In this document: positions 6,693-13,723 of the stretch, piece by piece | Layout: the number at the start of each line of letters is the position of its first letter | How positions within the stretch are numbered: position 1 is the first letter of the stretch | From: Actinomycetales bacterium | Lineage (GTDB): Bacteria > Actinomycetota > Actinomycetes > Actinomycetales > Actinomycetaceae | Direction of reading: 5' to 3' | NCBI GenBank assembly: GCA_022838965.1 | Contig: JALHDK010000010.1 | Location: 1 to 17,840, forward strand | DNA length: 17,840 nt | The notes under the pieces: model-generated | The model's database searches: none | The model's input: the letters and a program-made list of their open reading frames with translations, nothing else | Told to the model about the DNA's origin: nothing | Translations under genes and position numbers: made by a program

Positions 6693-7085
6693 TCATGCCT
6701 TCAGGCTGTTCAACGCCGCCCGCAGCAGCGTGCCCACCCGCTCGGCTACGGGCTTCATGGCCTCGTTGCCGGTGAGGAGGTACATGGTGGCGGGGTCGAT
6801 GGCCTCGACAACACTGGTGTCGTCGTCGACGGCCCGCACCACGACGTTGCAGGGCAGCAGCAGCCCGATCGACGGTTCGGCCTGCAGTGCCTGGTAGGCC
6901 GCGGGCGGGTTGCAGGCCCCCAGGATCACGTGGGGCGGCACCTCCACTCCCAGCTTCTTCTGCAGCGTCGCGGCGATGTCGATCTCGGTCAGGACTCCGA
7001 ATCCCTGGACCGCGAGCGCGGCCTTCGTCGCGACTACCGCCTCCTCGAAGGGCAGGGAGACCGTGGTTGAGAGGCCGTAACCCAT
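6693..7085 (-). CDS. DUF302 domain protein
   Basis: The 130-residue protein is a single DUF302 domain. Family landmarks are YGLSTTVSLPFEEAV (3-17), GFGVLTEIDIAATLQKKLG (28-46), ILGACNPP (54-61) and IGLLLPCNVVV (73-83), with Cys at 58 and 79. No signal peptide is seen. DUF302 proteins are of unresolved biochemistry and often sit beside metal or redox genes. The 1-bp spacing to the multicopper oxidase suggests a joint role, perhaps in copper handling, which is inference. ATG 7085 is chosen because it has AGGAGGA just upstream and matches family starts. An in-frame ATG at 7115 also has GGAGG before it and would add ten residues, but it lies very close to the candidate -10 box. Confidence 0.88.
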   Translation of the reverse strand: MGYGLSTTVSLPFEEAVVATKAALAVQGFGVLTEIDIAATLQKKLGVEVPPHVILGACNPPAAYQALQAEPSIGLLLPCNVVVRAVDDDTSVVEAIDPATMYLLTGNEAMKPVAERVGTLLRAALNSLKA

Positions 7086-7116
7086 GGCGATTCCTCCTGG
7101 AGCGTGGGCGGACATG

Positions 7117-7131
7117 CTGCCCTCCAGAGTA
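7117..7131 (-). promoter_or_regulatory. Possible promoter/operator of the DUF302-oxidase operon
   Basis: On the minus strand TACTCTGGAGGGCA is an imperfect palindrome (about 8 of 14 positions symmetric) whose TAC...G-rich layout loosely recalls copper-repressor (CsoR-type) boxes. TACTCT (7126-7131) could also be a -10 element. The match is weak; the operon may instead be read through from the kinase genes upstream. Confidence 0.25.
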
Positions 7132-7190
7132 TTGACCTCCCCGCCCGCGCGCCCCTCGAACGGTCACTCCCCGCCGGCAGGCACGGTTCC

Positions 7191-8678
7191 TCAGCCCACG
7201 TTGTCCTCGTAGAGCTGCAGGAAGCGCGCGAAACGACGGTCGTACTCGGCCTCCCACTCCGGGATGGGCACGATCGGCTCGCCCACGTCCGGTTCCGCGC
7301 GGGGGACGTCCGGGGCGAGCACGTCGAGGGCGAGGAGGGCGGTGCCGCGCAGCGTGGTGCGCTTCATGGTCACGGGGACCACCTCGCGGTGGAGGACGTT
7401 GGCCAGGATGACGAGCCAGTTCGGCAGCCCCTGGGTGATGCCGCCCGCGGCCACCACCCCCTGGACGCCGGGGGCGACGTCGTCGAGCTGCTCCACCACG
7501 CGGCGATAGGTGAACGCCACCCCTTCGAGCGCCCCACGGTAGAACGCCGCGATGTCGGTGCGGCCGGTGAGGCCGCCGATCACGGCCCGGGCGTCGCCCC
7601 GCCAGCCGGTGGAGCGCTCGCCGTTCAGGAAGGGCAGCATCACGGGGGTGTGGGGAGCGGGGGGGCCGGTGAGGAAGTCGTCGCGGGTGCCGCGCTCCGG
7701 CGGCGCGGTCAGCGCGTCGAGCCACGTCACCACGTGGCCGACGTCGTTGAGCGCCCCGCCGACGAGCGAGCGGTCGTCGTCGATGCGGTAACACCACAGG
7801 CCGCGGGGCACGGTGGTGGGCACGCCGGGCACCATGACCCGGAGAGCACCCGACGCCGACGCCGACAGCGCCATGAGCCGGCCGCTGATCGCCCCCGGCC
7901 CGAGGTTCGAGGCGAGACCGTCGGGAATGGCCGGGAACCACACCGCCCCGCCCAGCGCGGGCCAGCGCCGGGTGACCTTCCCGGGCACCCTGGTGAACGG
8001 CTGGCGGGGGTCCCTGACCGGTGACAGTCGCTCGCGCGGGATGCCGACGGCCGCCAGGGTCTCCTCGTCCCAGTTCGCGGTGTGGCGGTTGAGGAGCCCG
8101 CCCCAGGCCGCCGTCGGCACGGACGCCCCTCGCGCGCCCAGGATCCGGAGCTGGACGTACTCGCCGAGGGACATCCAGGTGCGGGTGAGGTCGAAGGTGT
8201 CCGGGTCCGTCCGCCGGATCCACCGCAGCCGCGCCGGCAGGTAGTAGCAGTGCAGCCGGGCGCCGGTGCGCTGCTGGAGGGCGTCCTCGTTGAGGACGGC
8301 GCGGAGCTCCTCGGCCTCGGGGGCGCAGCGGGAGTCCGCGTAGGTGAAGCAGGGGGTGACCGCGGCGCCGTACTCGTCCACCCCGACGAGCGACGTGGCG
8401 AAAGCATCCATCGCGACGGCGGCGATCCGGCCCGCGTGCTCGGGCCGGGCGACCGCATCCAGGACGGCCGCGACCTCATGCACGATCTGGTCCGGGTTGA
8501 TCACCGAGCGACCCGTGGCATCGGTGCGGAAGGCGTGATCCGCCTTGATGCGGGTCTTGGCGATCGGGCGTCCGGTGGCGTCGAAGATGCCGCCACGGGT
8601 GCCGGTGGAGCCGATGTCCACCGAGAGCACGAACGGCTCGACCGCCCGGCTGAGGGGAACGGCGAACGACTCGGCCAT
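7191..8678 (-). CDS. FGGY-family carbohydrate kinase, copy A
   Basis: This 495-residue ATP-dependent sugar kinase has the FGGY/actin-like two-domain layout. The phosphate loop is VDIGSTGTRGGIFD (20-33), followed by FTYADSR (111-117), RTGARLH (137-143), WMSLGEY (168-174), LPFLNGERSTGW in the second domain, and the C-terminal KRTTLRGTALLAL. It is closest in style to gluconate/xylulose kinases, but the substrate cannot be read from the sequence. By hand alignment to glycerol kinase the position of the catalytic Asp is Ser186. It is clearly paralogous to the next gene upstream (8756-10252), with most motifs and spacing shared. ATG 8678 has AGGA about 9 nt upstream and aligns with the start of copy B. 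It is probably the second gene of a two-kinase transcript with a 77-bp gap. Confidence 0.88.
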   Translation of the reverse strand: MAESFAVPLSRAVEPFVLSVDIGSTGTRGGIFDATGRPIAKTRIKADHAFRTDATGRSVINPDQIVHEVAAVLDAVARPEHAGRIAAVAMDAFATSLVGVDEYGAAVTPCFTYADSRCAPEAEELRAVLNEDALQQRTGARLHCYYLPARLRWIRRTDPDTFDLTRTWMSLGEYVQLRILGARGASVPTAAWGGLLNRHTANWDEETLAAVGIPRERLSPVRDPRQPFTRVPGKVTRRWPALGGAVWFPAIPDGLASNLGPGAISGRLMALSASASGALRVMVPGVPTTVPRGLWCYRIDDDRSLVGGALNDVGHVVTWLDALTAPPERGTRDDFLTGPPAPHTPVMLPFLNGERSTGWRGDARAVIGGLTGRTDIAAFYRGALEGVAFTYRRVVEQLDDVAPGVQGVVAAGGITQGLPNWLVILANVLHREVVPVTMKRTTLRGTALLALDVLAPDVPRAEPDVGEPIVPIPEWEAEYDRRFARFLQLYEDNVG

Positions 8679-8755
8679 CAGCGGCGTCCTGGGGTCATGG
8701 AAGGGATGCTATCCGGGAGGCAGGCCGGGGGCGGTGAGCCCGCGCGGGTGGCGGA

Positions 8756-10252
8756 TCAGCCGAAGACGGCGTCATAGAGGGCGAGGAAGCGTTCGTACCG
8801 CTGGTTGTAGATCTGCGCCCACTCCGGGTTGGGTTCGAGCACCGCGAGCAGTTCGGGCTCCGCGCGCGCGACATCCGGGGCGAGACTCTCCAGGGCGAGC
8901 AGGGCCGTGCCGCGCAGCGTGGAGCGCTTCAGTTTCACCGGGGTGATCGGCAGGTTCACGATGCTGGCCACGACAGCCATCCAGTTCGGCATCATCTCCG
9001 CGATGCTGCCCGAGGTGACGATCCGCTGGACGTCTGGCGCCATGGTCTCCATCTGCTCCGCGATCCGGCGGTAGCTCATGGCCACCCCTTCCATCATGCC
9101 GCGGTAGAAGGTGGTGGGGTCCGTGTTGTACGAGACCTCCGCCAGCACGGCGCGGGCGTAGCCCTTCCAGCCGGTCGAGCGTTCGCCCGTGAGGAACGGG
9201 AGCACCAGCGGCGAGGAGGCGGACGGCGGGCCCAGGAAGGCGTCGTCGCGCGTGCCCTCGGCAGGCGGGACGGTGAGGAGGTCGAGCCACGTGAGCACGC
9301 GTCCGACGTCGTTCAGCGCGCCACCCAGGAGCGAGCGGTGGTCGTCGATGCGATAGCACCACAGCCCCTCGGGGATCCGTTCCGGGATGCCGGGCAGCAG
9401 GACCCGCATCGCCCCCGAGGTGGAGGCGGACAGCGCCATGGTGCGCTCGTCGTGGGCGCCGGGGCCGAGGTTGGAGGCGATCCCGTCCGGCACGGACGCG
9501 AACCAGACCGCGTCCGAGAGCCCCCTCCAGCGTTTGGCCACGCTCCGGGGGAGGCGCGTGAACGGCTCGTCGGGGTTGCGCAGCGGGGCCAGCTGGTCCC
9601 GGCGCAGGTGCGTGACCTCGAGGAGCTCCTCGTCCCAGTCCCCGGAGTGCCGGTTGAGCATCCCGCTCCACGCGGCGGTGGAGACCGCACACCCCCGGGC
9701 GCCCAGCAGGCGCAGGTAGACGTACTCGCCCAGGGACATCCAGGACCTGGCGTACTCGAAGGTATCCGGTTGCGTCCTCTCGATCCAGCGCAGCCGGCCG
9801 GGCAGGTAGGAGGTGTGCAGCCGGGTCCCGGTGCGTTGCTGGAGCGCGCGCTCGTCGATCAGCGCGCGGAGTTCCTCCACCTCGGGGGCGCAGCGCGAAT
9901 CGGCGTACGTGTAGCACGGGGTGATGGCGATGTTCTCCTCGTCCACCGCGATGATCGACGAGGCGAAGGTGTCGAGGGCGACGCCGGCGATGCGCCCCGC
10001 GAACTGGGGGGTGGCGATGGCGTCGAGGATCTCGGAGATCTCGTGCACCACCAGGTCGGGGCTGATGGCCGACCGGCCCTCGGCGCTGGTGCGGAACGAG
10101 TGGAAGCGCTTCTGGCGGGAGCCCTCGATGGGGCGGCCGGTGGCGTCGTACAGCCCGCCACGCGTGCCGGTGGATCCGACGTCGAGCGACAGGACGAACG
10201 GCTCGACGGCCTCGGCCAGCGGAACGGTGAAGGGGGAAGGGGTGTCAGCCAT
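8756..10252 (-). CDS. FGGY-family carbohydrate kinase, copy B
   Basis: The 498-residue protein matches copy A over its whole length: EAVEPFVLSLDVGSTGTRGG (14-33), CYTYADSR (113-120), QQRTGTRLH (138-146), WMSLGEYVYLRLLGARG (171-187), LNRHSGDWDEE, LPFLTGERSTGW and KRSTLRGTALLAL. It should use ATP to phosphorylate a sugar or sugar acid in the cytoplasm. At the usual FGGY catalytic-Asp position (11 residues before N200) it has Ala189. The start ATG at 10252 follows a candidate TAGCAT -10 box and a weak GAGG. As the promoter-proximal member of the pair it is probably co-transcribed with copy A. Divergence between copies argues for an old duplication with possible difference in substrate rather than a recent event. 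Confidence 0.88.
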   Translation of the reverse strand: MADTPSPFTVPLAEAVEPFVLSLDVGSTGTRGGLYDATGRPIEGSRQKRFHSFRTSAEGRSAISPDLVVHEISEILDAIATPQFAGRIAGVALDTFASSIIAVDEENIAITPCYTYADSRCAPEVEELRALIDERALQQRTGTRLHTSYLPGRLRWIERTQPDTFEYARSWMSLGEYVYLRLLGARGCAVSTAAWSGMLNRHSGDWDEELLEVTHLRRDQLAPLRNPDEPFTRLPRSVAKRWRGLSDAVWFASVPDGIASNLGPGAHDERTMALSASTSGAMRVLLPGIPERIPEGLWCYRIDDHRSLLGGALNDVGRVLTWLDLLTVPPAEGTRDDAFLGPPSASSPLVLPFLTGERSTGWKGYARAVLAEVSYNTDPTTFYRGMMEGVAMSYRRIAEQMETMAPDVQRIVTSGSIAEMMPNWMAVVASIVNLPITPVKLKRSTLRGTALLALESLAPDVARAEPELLAVLEPNPEWAQIYNQRYERFLALYDAVFG

Positions 10253-10283
10253 GTCGGAACCTCGCCTGTGACGGTCTGATGCG

Positions 10284-10289
10284 ATGCTA
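10284..10289 (-). promoter_or_regulatory. Candidate -10 box (TAGCAT) for the FGGY kinase pair
   Basis: TAGCAT on the minus strand matches TANNNT and lies 31 bp upstream of the start codon at 10252. No clear -35 is visible. It implies that the kinase pair has its own promoter, separate from ilvA. Confidence 0.4.
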
Positions 10290-10295
10290 GCCCGG

Positions 10296-10311
10296 CCGGC
10301 TCGGCAGCCGG
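10296..10311 (-). terminator. Short GC stem-loop after ilvA
   Basis: CCGGCT (10296-10301) and AGCCGG (10306-10311) form a 6-bp stem with a 4-nt loop, 38 bp past the ilvA stop and just before the kinase promoter candidate. No T tract follows, so terminator function is only suggested by position. Confidence 0.35.
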
Positions 10312-10349
10312 GCAGGGTTCGGATCCGGGCGATGCGGGCGGTCGGGCAG

Positions 10350-11615
10350 CTACAGGAGGAACTCGAACACCGGGGAGTCGGGGGCGAGCTTCTCGATCGG
10401 CAGGGGGCTCGCGGCCATGCGGTCCAGCAGCCGTGGGAGGGCATCGGCCCGGGGCAGGTCGATGCCCACCAGCGCCGGCCCGGTCTCGCGGTTGTTCTTC
10501 TTCACGTACTCGAACAGCACGATGTCCTCGTCCTCGGTGAGGACCTCCTCGAGGAAGTGCCGCAGCGCACCTGGCTGCTGCGGGAACGTCACGAGGAAGT
10601 AGTGCCGCAACCCCTCGTGCACGAGGGAGCGCTCCAGGATGTCCGCGTAGCGGGAGACGTCATTGTTTCCTCCGGAGACGATGCACACCACGGGTCCCTG
10701 CGGAGGTTGCGGCAGGTACCCGCGCAGGGCGGCGGAGGCCAGCGCCCCTGCGGGCTCCGCGATGATGCCCTCCGTCTGGTACAGGTCCAGCATCTCCGAG
10801 CAGACCGCGCCCTCCGGGACGGTGATCACGTCGTCGACGAGTTCGCGGGCGATGGCGAAGGGCACGTCACCCACCTTCCGCACGGCGGCGCCGTCGACGA
10901 AACCGTCCACTTTGGCGAGGGCCACCGGGGCGCCGGCGTCGAGGGCGGCGCGCATGGAGGGTGCGCCCGCCGGTTCCACGCCTACGATCCGCACCCCGGG
11001 GTAGCGGTGCCGGAACCACACCGCGACGCCGGCGATCAGGCCACCCCCGCCCACCGGCACCAGAACAACCTCGAGCGGCTCGTGCACCTGCTCGCCGATC
11101 TCCCACGCCACGGTGCCCTGACCGGCCACGATGCGCGGGTGGTCGAAGGGCGGGACCCACACGGCCCCTGACGCCGCCGCGTAGGCCTGCGCCGCGGCCG
11201 AGGTCTCGTCGAACACGGCTCCCGTGATCACCTGCTCCACCCAGCGTCCGCCGATGTCCTGGATGCGGGCGCGCTTCTGCCGCGGGGTCGTGGAGGGCAG
11301 GAAGACCTTCCCGTGGATGCGCAGCTGGCGGCAGGCGAACGCGACGCCCTGGGCGTGGTTGCCCGCCGAGGCGCACACCACGCCGAGGCGCCTCTCCTCA
11401 GGCGTGAGGCCGGAGATCAGGTTGTAGGCGCCCCGGACCTTGTAGGAACGCCCCACCTGCAGGTCTTCGCGCTTGAGGTACACCGGCTGCTGCAGGGCGG
11501 CCGAGAGGCGGGGGGAGATCTCGAGGGCGGTGGTGCGCACGATCGGGGCGAGGTGGCGGGCGGCGGCAGCGACGTCGTCGGCGGTCACGGGGAGCGCGTT
11601 CGCGCTGGTGGGCAT
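10350..11615 (-). CDS. ilvA: Threonine ammonia-lyase (threonine dehydratase), short form
   Basis: This PLP enzyme deaminates L-threonine to 2-oxobutanoate, the first step towards isoleucine. The PLP lysine is K59 in GRSYKVRGAYN (55-65). The substrate loop SAGNHAQG (83-90), the phosphate-binding GGGGL (189-193) and SGGNND (314-319) are all present. The 421-residue length and a single C-terminal ACT-like regulatory part (about 336-421, LRHYFLVTFPQQPGALRHFL) fit the short IlvA1 type seen in Corynebacterium rather than the 500-residue E. coli form, so isoleucine feedback is plausible. ATG 11615 is chosen because the preceding in-frame codons do not resemble the family. No Shine-Dalgarno is seen; CAGAAT 7-12 nt upstream could drive a leaderless transcript. 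It is divergent from the PhzF-family gene. Confidence 0.95.
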   Translation of the reverse strand: MPTSANALPVTADDVAAAARHLAPIVRTTALEISPRLSAALQQPVYLKREDLQVGRSYKVRGAYNLISGLTPEERRLGVVCASAGNHAQGVAFACRQLRIHGKVFLPSTTPRQKRARIQDIGGRWVEQVITGAVFDETSAAAQAYAAASGAVWVPPFDHPRIVAGQGTVAWEIGEQVHEPLEVVLVPVGGGGLIAGVAVWFRHRYPGVRIVGVEPAGAPSMRAALDAGAPVALAKVDGFVDGAAVRKVGDVPFAIARELVDDVITVPEGAVCSEMLDLYQTEGIIAEPAGALASAALRGYLPQPPQGPVVCIVSGGNNDVSRYADILERSLVHEGLRHYFLVTFPQQPGALRHFLEEVLTEDEDIVLFEYVKKNNRETGPALVGIDLPRADALPRLLDRMAASPLPIEKLAPDSPVFEFLL

Positions 11616-11636
11616 GGGGTGATTCTGGCACGGGTG

Positions 11637-11685
11637 GCGCTCGGCCCCGGGCGCACTCAGTGGGTGAGCGCTCGGCCCCGGGCGC
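11637..11685. repeat. 18-bp direct repeat in the ilvA/phzF-like intergenic region
   Basis: GCGCTCGGCCCCGGGCGC occurs at 11637-11654 and again, identically, at 11668-11685, offset by 31 bp. It lies between two divergent start codons and could be a regulator-binding pair or a simple local duplication. Each copy has a near-palindromic core (CCCCGGG). Confidence 0.6.
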
Positions 11686-11717
11686 CGAGGGCTGGCCACG
11701 CGCCGCGGCCGTGCAGG

Positions 11718-11723
11718 TATGGT
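11718..11723 (+). promoter_or_regulatory. Candidate -10 box (TATGGT) of the PhzF-family gene
   Basis: TATGGT ends 8 nt before the ATG at 11732 and there is no convincing Shine-Dalgarno, a spacing typical of leaderless actinobacterial transcripts. The divergent ilvA shows the same arrangement. No -35 element was identified. Confidence 0.3.
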
Positions 11724-11731
11724 GAAGCTCC

Positions 11732-12610
11732 ATGCGAGCCTTCATGCAGGTGGACGTGTTCTCCACCGGCCCACTCACCGGCAACCCGGTGGCCGTGGTC
11801 CTCGACGCCGAGGGTCTCACCGACCCCGAGATGGCCGCCTTCGCGCGCTGGACCAACCTCTCCGAAACCACGTTCGTCCTGCCGCCCACCACCCGTGACG
11901 CCGACTACCGCCTCCGCATCTTCACCCCGGGCGGCGAGCTCCCGTTCGCCGGGCACCCGACACTCGGGTCCGCGTTCGCCTGGCTGGGCACCCGGAGGAG
12001 GGACCCGGCTGGCGCCGCGGTCGAGGACGCCGGGCGCGGCCCGCTCCGGCTGGTGCAGGAGTGCGGCGTCGGGCTCGTGCCCCTGTCCGTGGACGGCGAC
12101 GGCGGAATCGTCTCGTTCGTCGCGCCCCCGCCGCTGCGGACGGGCGCCGTCGACGACGCCACGCTGGACCGCGCCGTCGCGAGCCTGGGGATCGCGCAGG
12201 ACGACGTGGTCGCGAGCCAGTGGGTGGACAACGGGCCGGGCTGGCTCGGCCTGGTGCTGCGCGACGCCGCCACCGTCCTCGCCCTGCGCCCGGACATGGC
12301 GGCGATGGGCGAGCTGCGGATCGGCGTGATCGGGGCGTTCCCGGAGGGCGGGCGGCCGTGGGACGACTGCCTGTTCGAGGCGCGGGCCTTCGCTCCCGCC
12401 CTCGGCGTGCCGGAGGACCCCGTGACCGGCTCACTGAACGCCGCGCTCGCCCAGTGGTTCCGGGCGGCCGGACGTGCGCCGCAGCGCTGGTCGGTGCGGC
12501 AGGGCACCGCGCTCGGGCGTGCGGGGCGTGTGCACCTCAGGGACGACGGCGCCGCCATCTGGGTCGGGGGGCGGTGCGAGGCGACGATCGTGGGGCTGGT
12601 CGAGCTGTAG
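11732..12610 (+). CDS. PhzF-family isomerase/epimerase-like protein
   Basis: The 292-residue protein has the two-fold alpha/beta barrel of the PhzF family (relatives of diaminopimelate epimerase). It starts MRAFMQVDVFSTGPLTGNPV, as most members do. The general acid/base Glu is E45 in LSETTFVLP, the same number as in Pseudomonas PhzF. The conserved PFAGHPTLGSA (71-81) and the C-terminal half motif PEDPVTGSLNAAL are intact. PhzF itself isomerises a phenazine precursor, but most family members occur outside phenazine clusters and have unknown substrates; there are no phenazine genes here. It is a single gene divergent from ilvA, and the next gene starts 117 bp downstream. The family call is firm; the function is open. 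Confidence 0.92.
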   Translation: MRAFMQVDVFSTGPLTGNPVAVVLDAEGLTDPEMAAFARWTNLSETTFVLPPTTRDADYRLRIFTPGGELPFAGHPTLGSAFAWLGTRRRDPAGAAVEDAGRGPLRLVQECGVGLVPLSVDGDGGIVSFVAPPPLRTGAVDDATLDRAVASLGIAQDDVVASQWVDNGPGWLGLVLRDAATVLALRPDMAAMGELRIGVIGAFPEGGRPWDDCLFEARAFAPALGVPEDPVTGSLNAALAQWFRAAGRAPQRWSVRQGTALGRAGRVHLRDDGAAIWVGGRCEATIVGLVEL

Positions 12611-12675
12611 GGTCGCGGCCCGGGAACCGTGCGAATCCGCTGCGGAGCCTCCGGTGCAGGGAGAAGGATCGGAGG

Positions 12676-12709
12676 TGCACGGGGCGTGGTTGCCCGCGCC
12701 ACGCCTGCA
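12676..12709 (+). promoter_or_regulatory. Stem-loop before the lipoprotein gene
   Basis: GGCGTGG (12683-12689) pairs with CCACGCC (12699-12705) around a 9-nt loop, flanked by TGCA on both sides (12676-12679 and 12706-12709). It ends just upstream of the GGAGGTGG ribosome-binding site (12711-12719 region), so it may act as a 5' leader structure or as a weak terminator for the PhzF-family gene. Confidence 0.35.
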
Positions 12710-12727
12710 TGGGAGGTGGCCGGTCTC

Positions 12728-13714
12728 ATGTCATGCACTCACCACTCAGCCTGGACCCGGTGGACCGGCTCAGGGAGGAGTCGGCGGTCCGCGGTCCTGC
12801 TCGTCGTCCTCGGCTTCGTCGTCAGCCTGACCGCCTGTTCCAGCCCGGCACCCGAGACGCCATCATCCGGCCCGCGCGCGTGGATCGACTTTCCTCGCGA
12901 GGGGGTGACGATCCCCGTGGGAGCGAGCGTCGTCGTGGTATCACACGCGGACGCGGCCGACGGCGTCTCGGAGGTCCTCCTGTCCGTGAATGGCAGCGCT
13001 CTCCGCCGCGACCCGTCCTCGAGGCCGGGGGACACCCTCGTCGAGTTCCGCCAGGAGTGGACGCCCTCCGTGCCGGGGCTCGCCACGCTGGAGGTCCGCG
13101 CGTACACCGTGAACGGTGGGGCGAGCGGCACGGACACGATCACGGTGGTGATCACGGGCGAGCCGGCCACGCCGTCGCCCGAACCGACGCCGTCGCCTGA
13201 ACCGACGCCGTCGCCTGAACCGACGCCGTCGCCTGAACCGACGACGAGGCCACCGACGACCACCCCGGCCCCGCCGCCGCCAACAACGATCCCACCACCG
13301 ACGACCACCCCGGCCCCGCCGCCGCCAACAACGACCCCGCCAACGACGACCCCGGCGCCACCGACGCCCGCCCCCACCATCACCGCGGCACCGCCCCCGG
13401 ACACCACGCCGCCGCCGCTTCCGAAGCCCGTCGTACCGGCCGACGGTCGGACGGTGTCGTGCCGCCCGTCCGTGACGCTCGCCTGGCAGCCGGTGACGGA
13501 CCCGAGCGGCGTGACCTACGCCATCCAGCTGGAACGTCAGATCACTGCCACGACCTGGGAGTCCGTGCGTGCGGTGGGCATGATCGCCGCGAAACAGTAC
13601 GACGTCGCTGTGCAGTGCGGCGGCATCTACCGCTGGAAGGTGCGCGCTCGCGACAACGCGGGAAACCTGAGCGCATGGTCCCCCTACTCCGCATTCGCCG
13701 TGGACATGGGCTGA
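12728..13714 (+). CDS. Cell-surface lipoprotein with Ig-like and FN3-like domains on a Pro/Thr stalk
   Basis: Starting at ATG 12728 (GGAGGTGG 8 nt upstream) the product has 328 residues. The signal peptide ends in the lipobox LTAC, so C37 is the lipidated residue and the protein is anchored to the outer face of the membrane. An Ig-like domain follows (about 46-137: IDFPREGVTIPVGASVVVVS...VLLSVNGSAL...ATLEVRAYTVNGGASG). A linker of some 85 residues contains four PSPEPT units and Pro/Thr repeats. The C-terminal part (about 235-326, VTLAWQPVTDPSGVTYAIQL...YRWKVRARDNAGNLSAW) resembles an FN3-type fold. No catalytic motif is seen. Its stop is 9 bp before the next gene, and that protein starts with the same kind of Ig-like domain, so the two probably work together at the surface. 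Exact function is unknown. Confidence 0.85.
   Translation: MSCTHHSAWTRWTGSGRSRRSAVLLVVLGFVVSLTACSSPAPETPSSGPRAWIDFPREGVTIPVGASVVVVSHADAADGVSEVLLSVNGSALRRDPSSRPGDTLVEFRQEWTPSVPGLATLEVRAYTVNGGASGTDTITVVITGEPATPSPEPTPSPEPTPSPEPTPSPEPTTRPPTTTPAPPPPTTIPPPTTTPAPPPPTTTPPTTTPAPPTPAPTITAAPPPDTTPPPLPKPVVPADGRTVSCRPSVTLAWQPVTDPSGVTYAIQLERQITATTWESVRAVGMIAAKQYDVAVQCGGIYRWKVRARDNAGNLSAWSPYSAFAVDMG
13171..13242 (+). repeat. Four tandem 18-bp coding repeats (PSPEPT)
   Basis: Four near-identical units of GCCGTCGCCTGAACCGAC occupy 13171-13188, 13189-13206, 13207-13224 and 13225-13242; the first differs by one base. They encode PSPEPT hexapeptides in the lipoprotein stalk. The near-identity suggests recent expansion by slippage or recombination, so copy number may vary between strains. 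Confidence 0.85.
13250..13339 (+). repeat. Two tandem 45-bp coding repeats in the lipoprotein stalk
   Basis: Unit 13250-13294 is almost exactly repeated at 13295-13339, with a third partial copy after it. Each unit encodes PPTTTPAPPPPTT plus two residues. Together with the 18-bp repeats this makes a length-variable, probably extended wall-spanning stalk. Confidence 0.8.
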
Positions 13715-13723
13715 GGAGGAGCG

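Noticed and set aside
5189..6775. Plus-strand open frame of 528 codons opposite the multicopper oxidase
   Set aside because: Shadow of the oxidase; no conserved motif, while the minus strand has all copper ligands.
6583..8223. Minus-strand open frame of 546 codons across the DUF302 gene and FGGY copy A
   Set aside because: Arg/Pro/Gly-rich composition typical of out-of-frame reading in high-GC DNA; the frames of DUF302 and the kinase carry the real motifs.
11732..12610. Phenazine biosynthesis cluster suggested by the PhzF-like gene
   Set aside because: No other phenazine genes are present, and most PhzF-family members have unrelated roles.
13152..13361. CRISPR-like array of short repeats
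   Set aside because: Units are directly adjacent without spacers and encode PSPEPT and Pro/Thr repeats in frame; it is a protein stalk.
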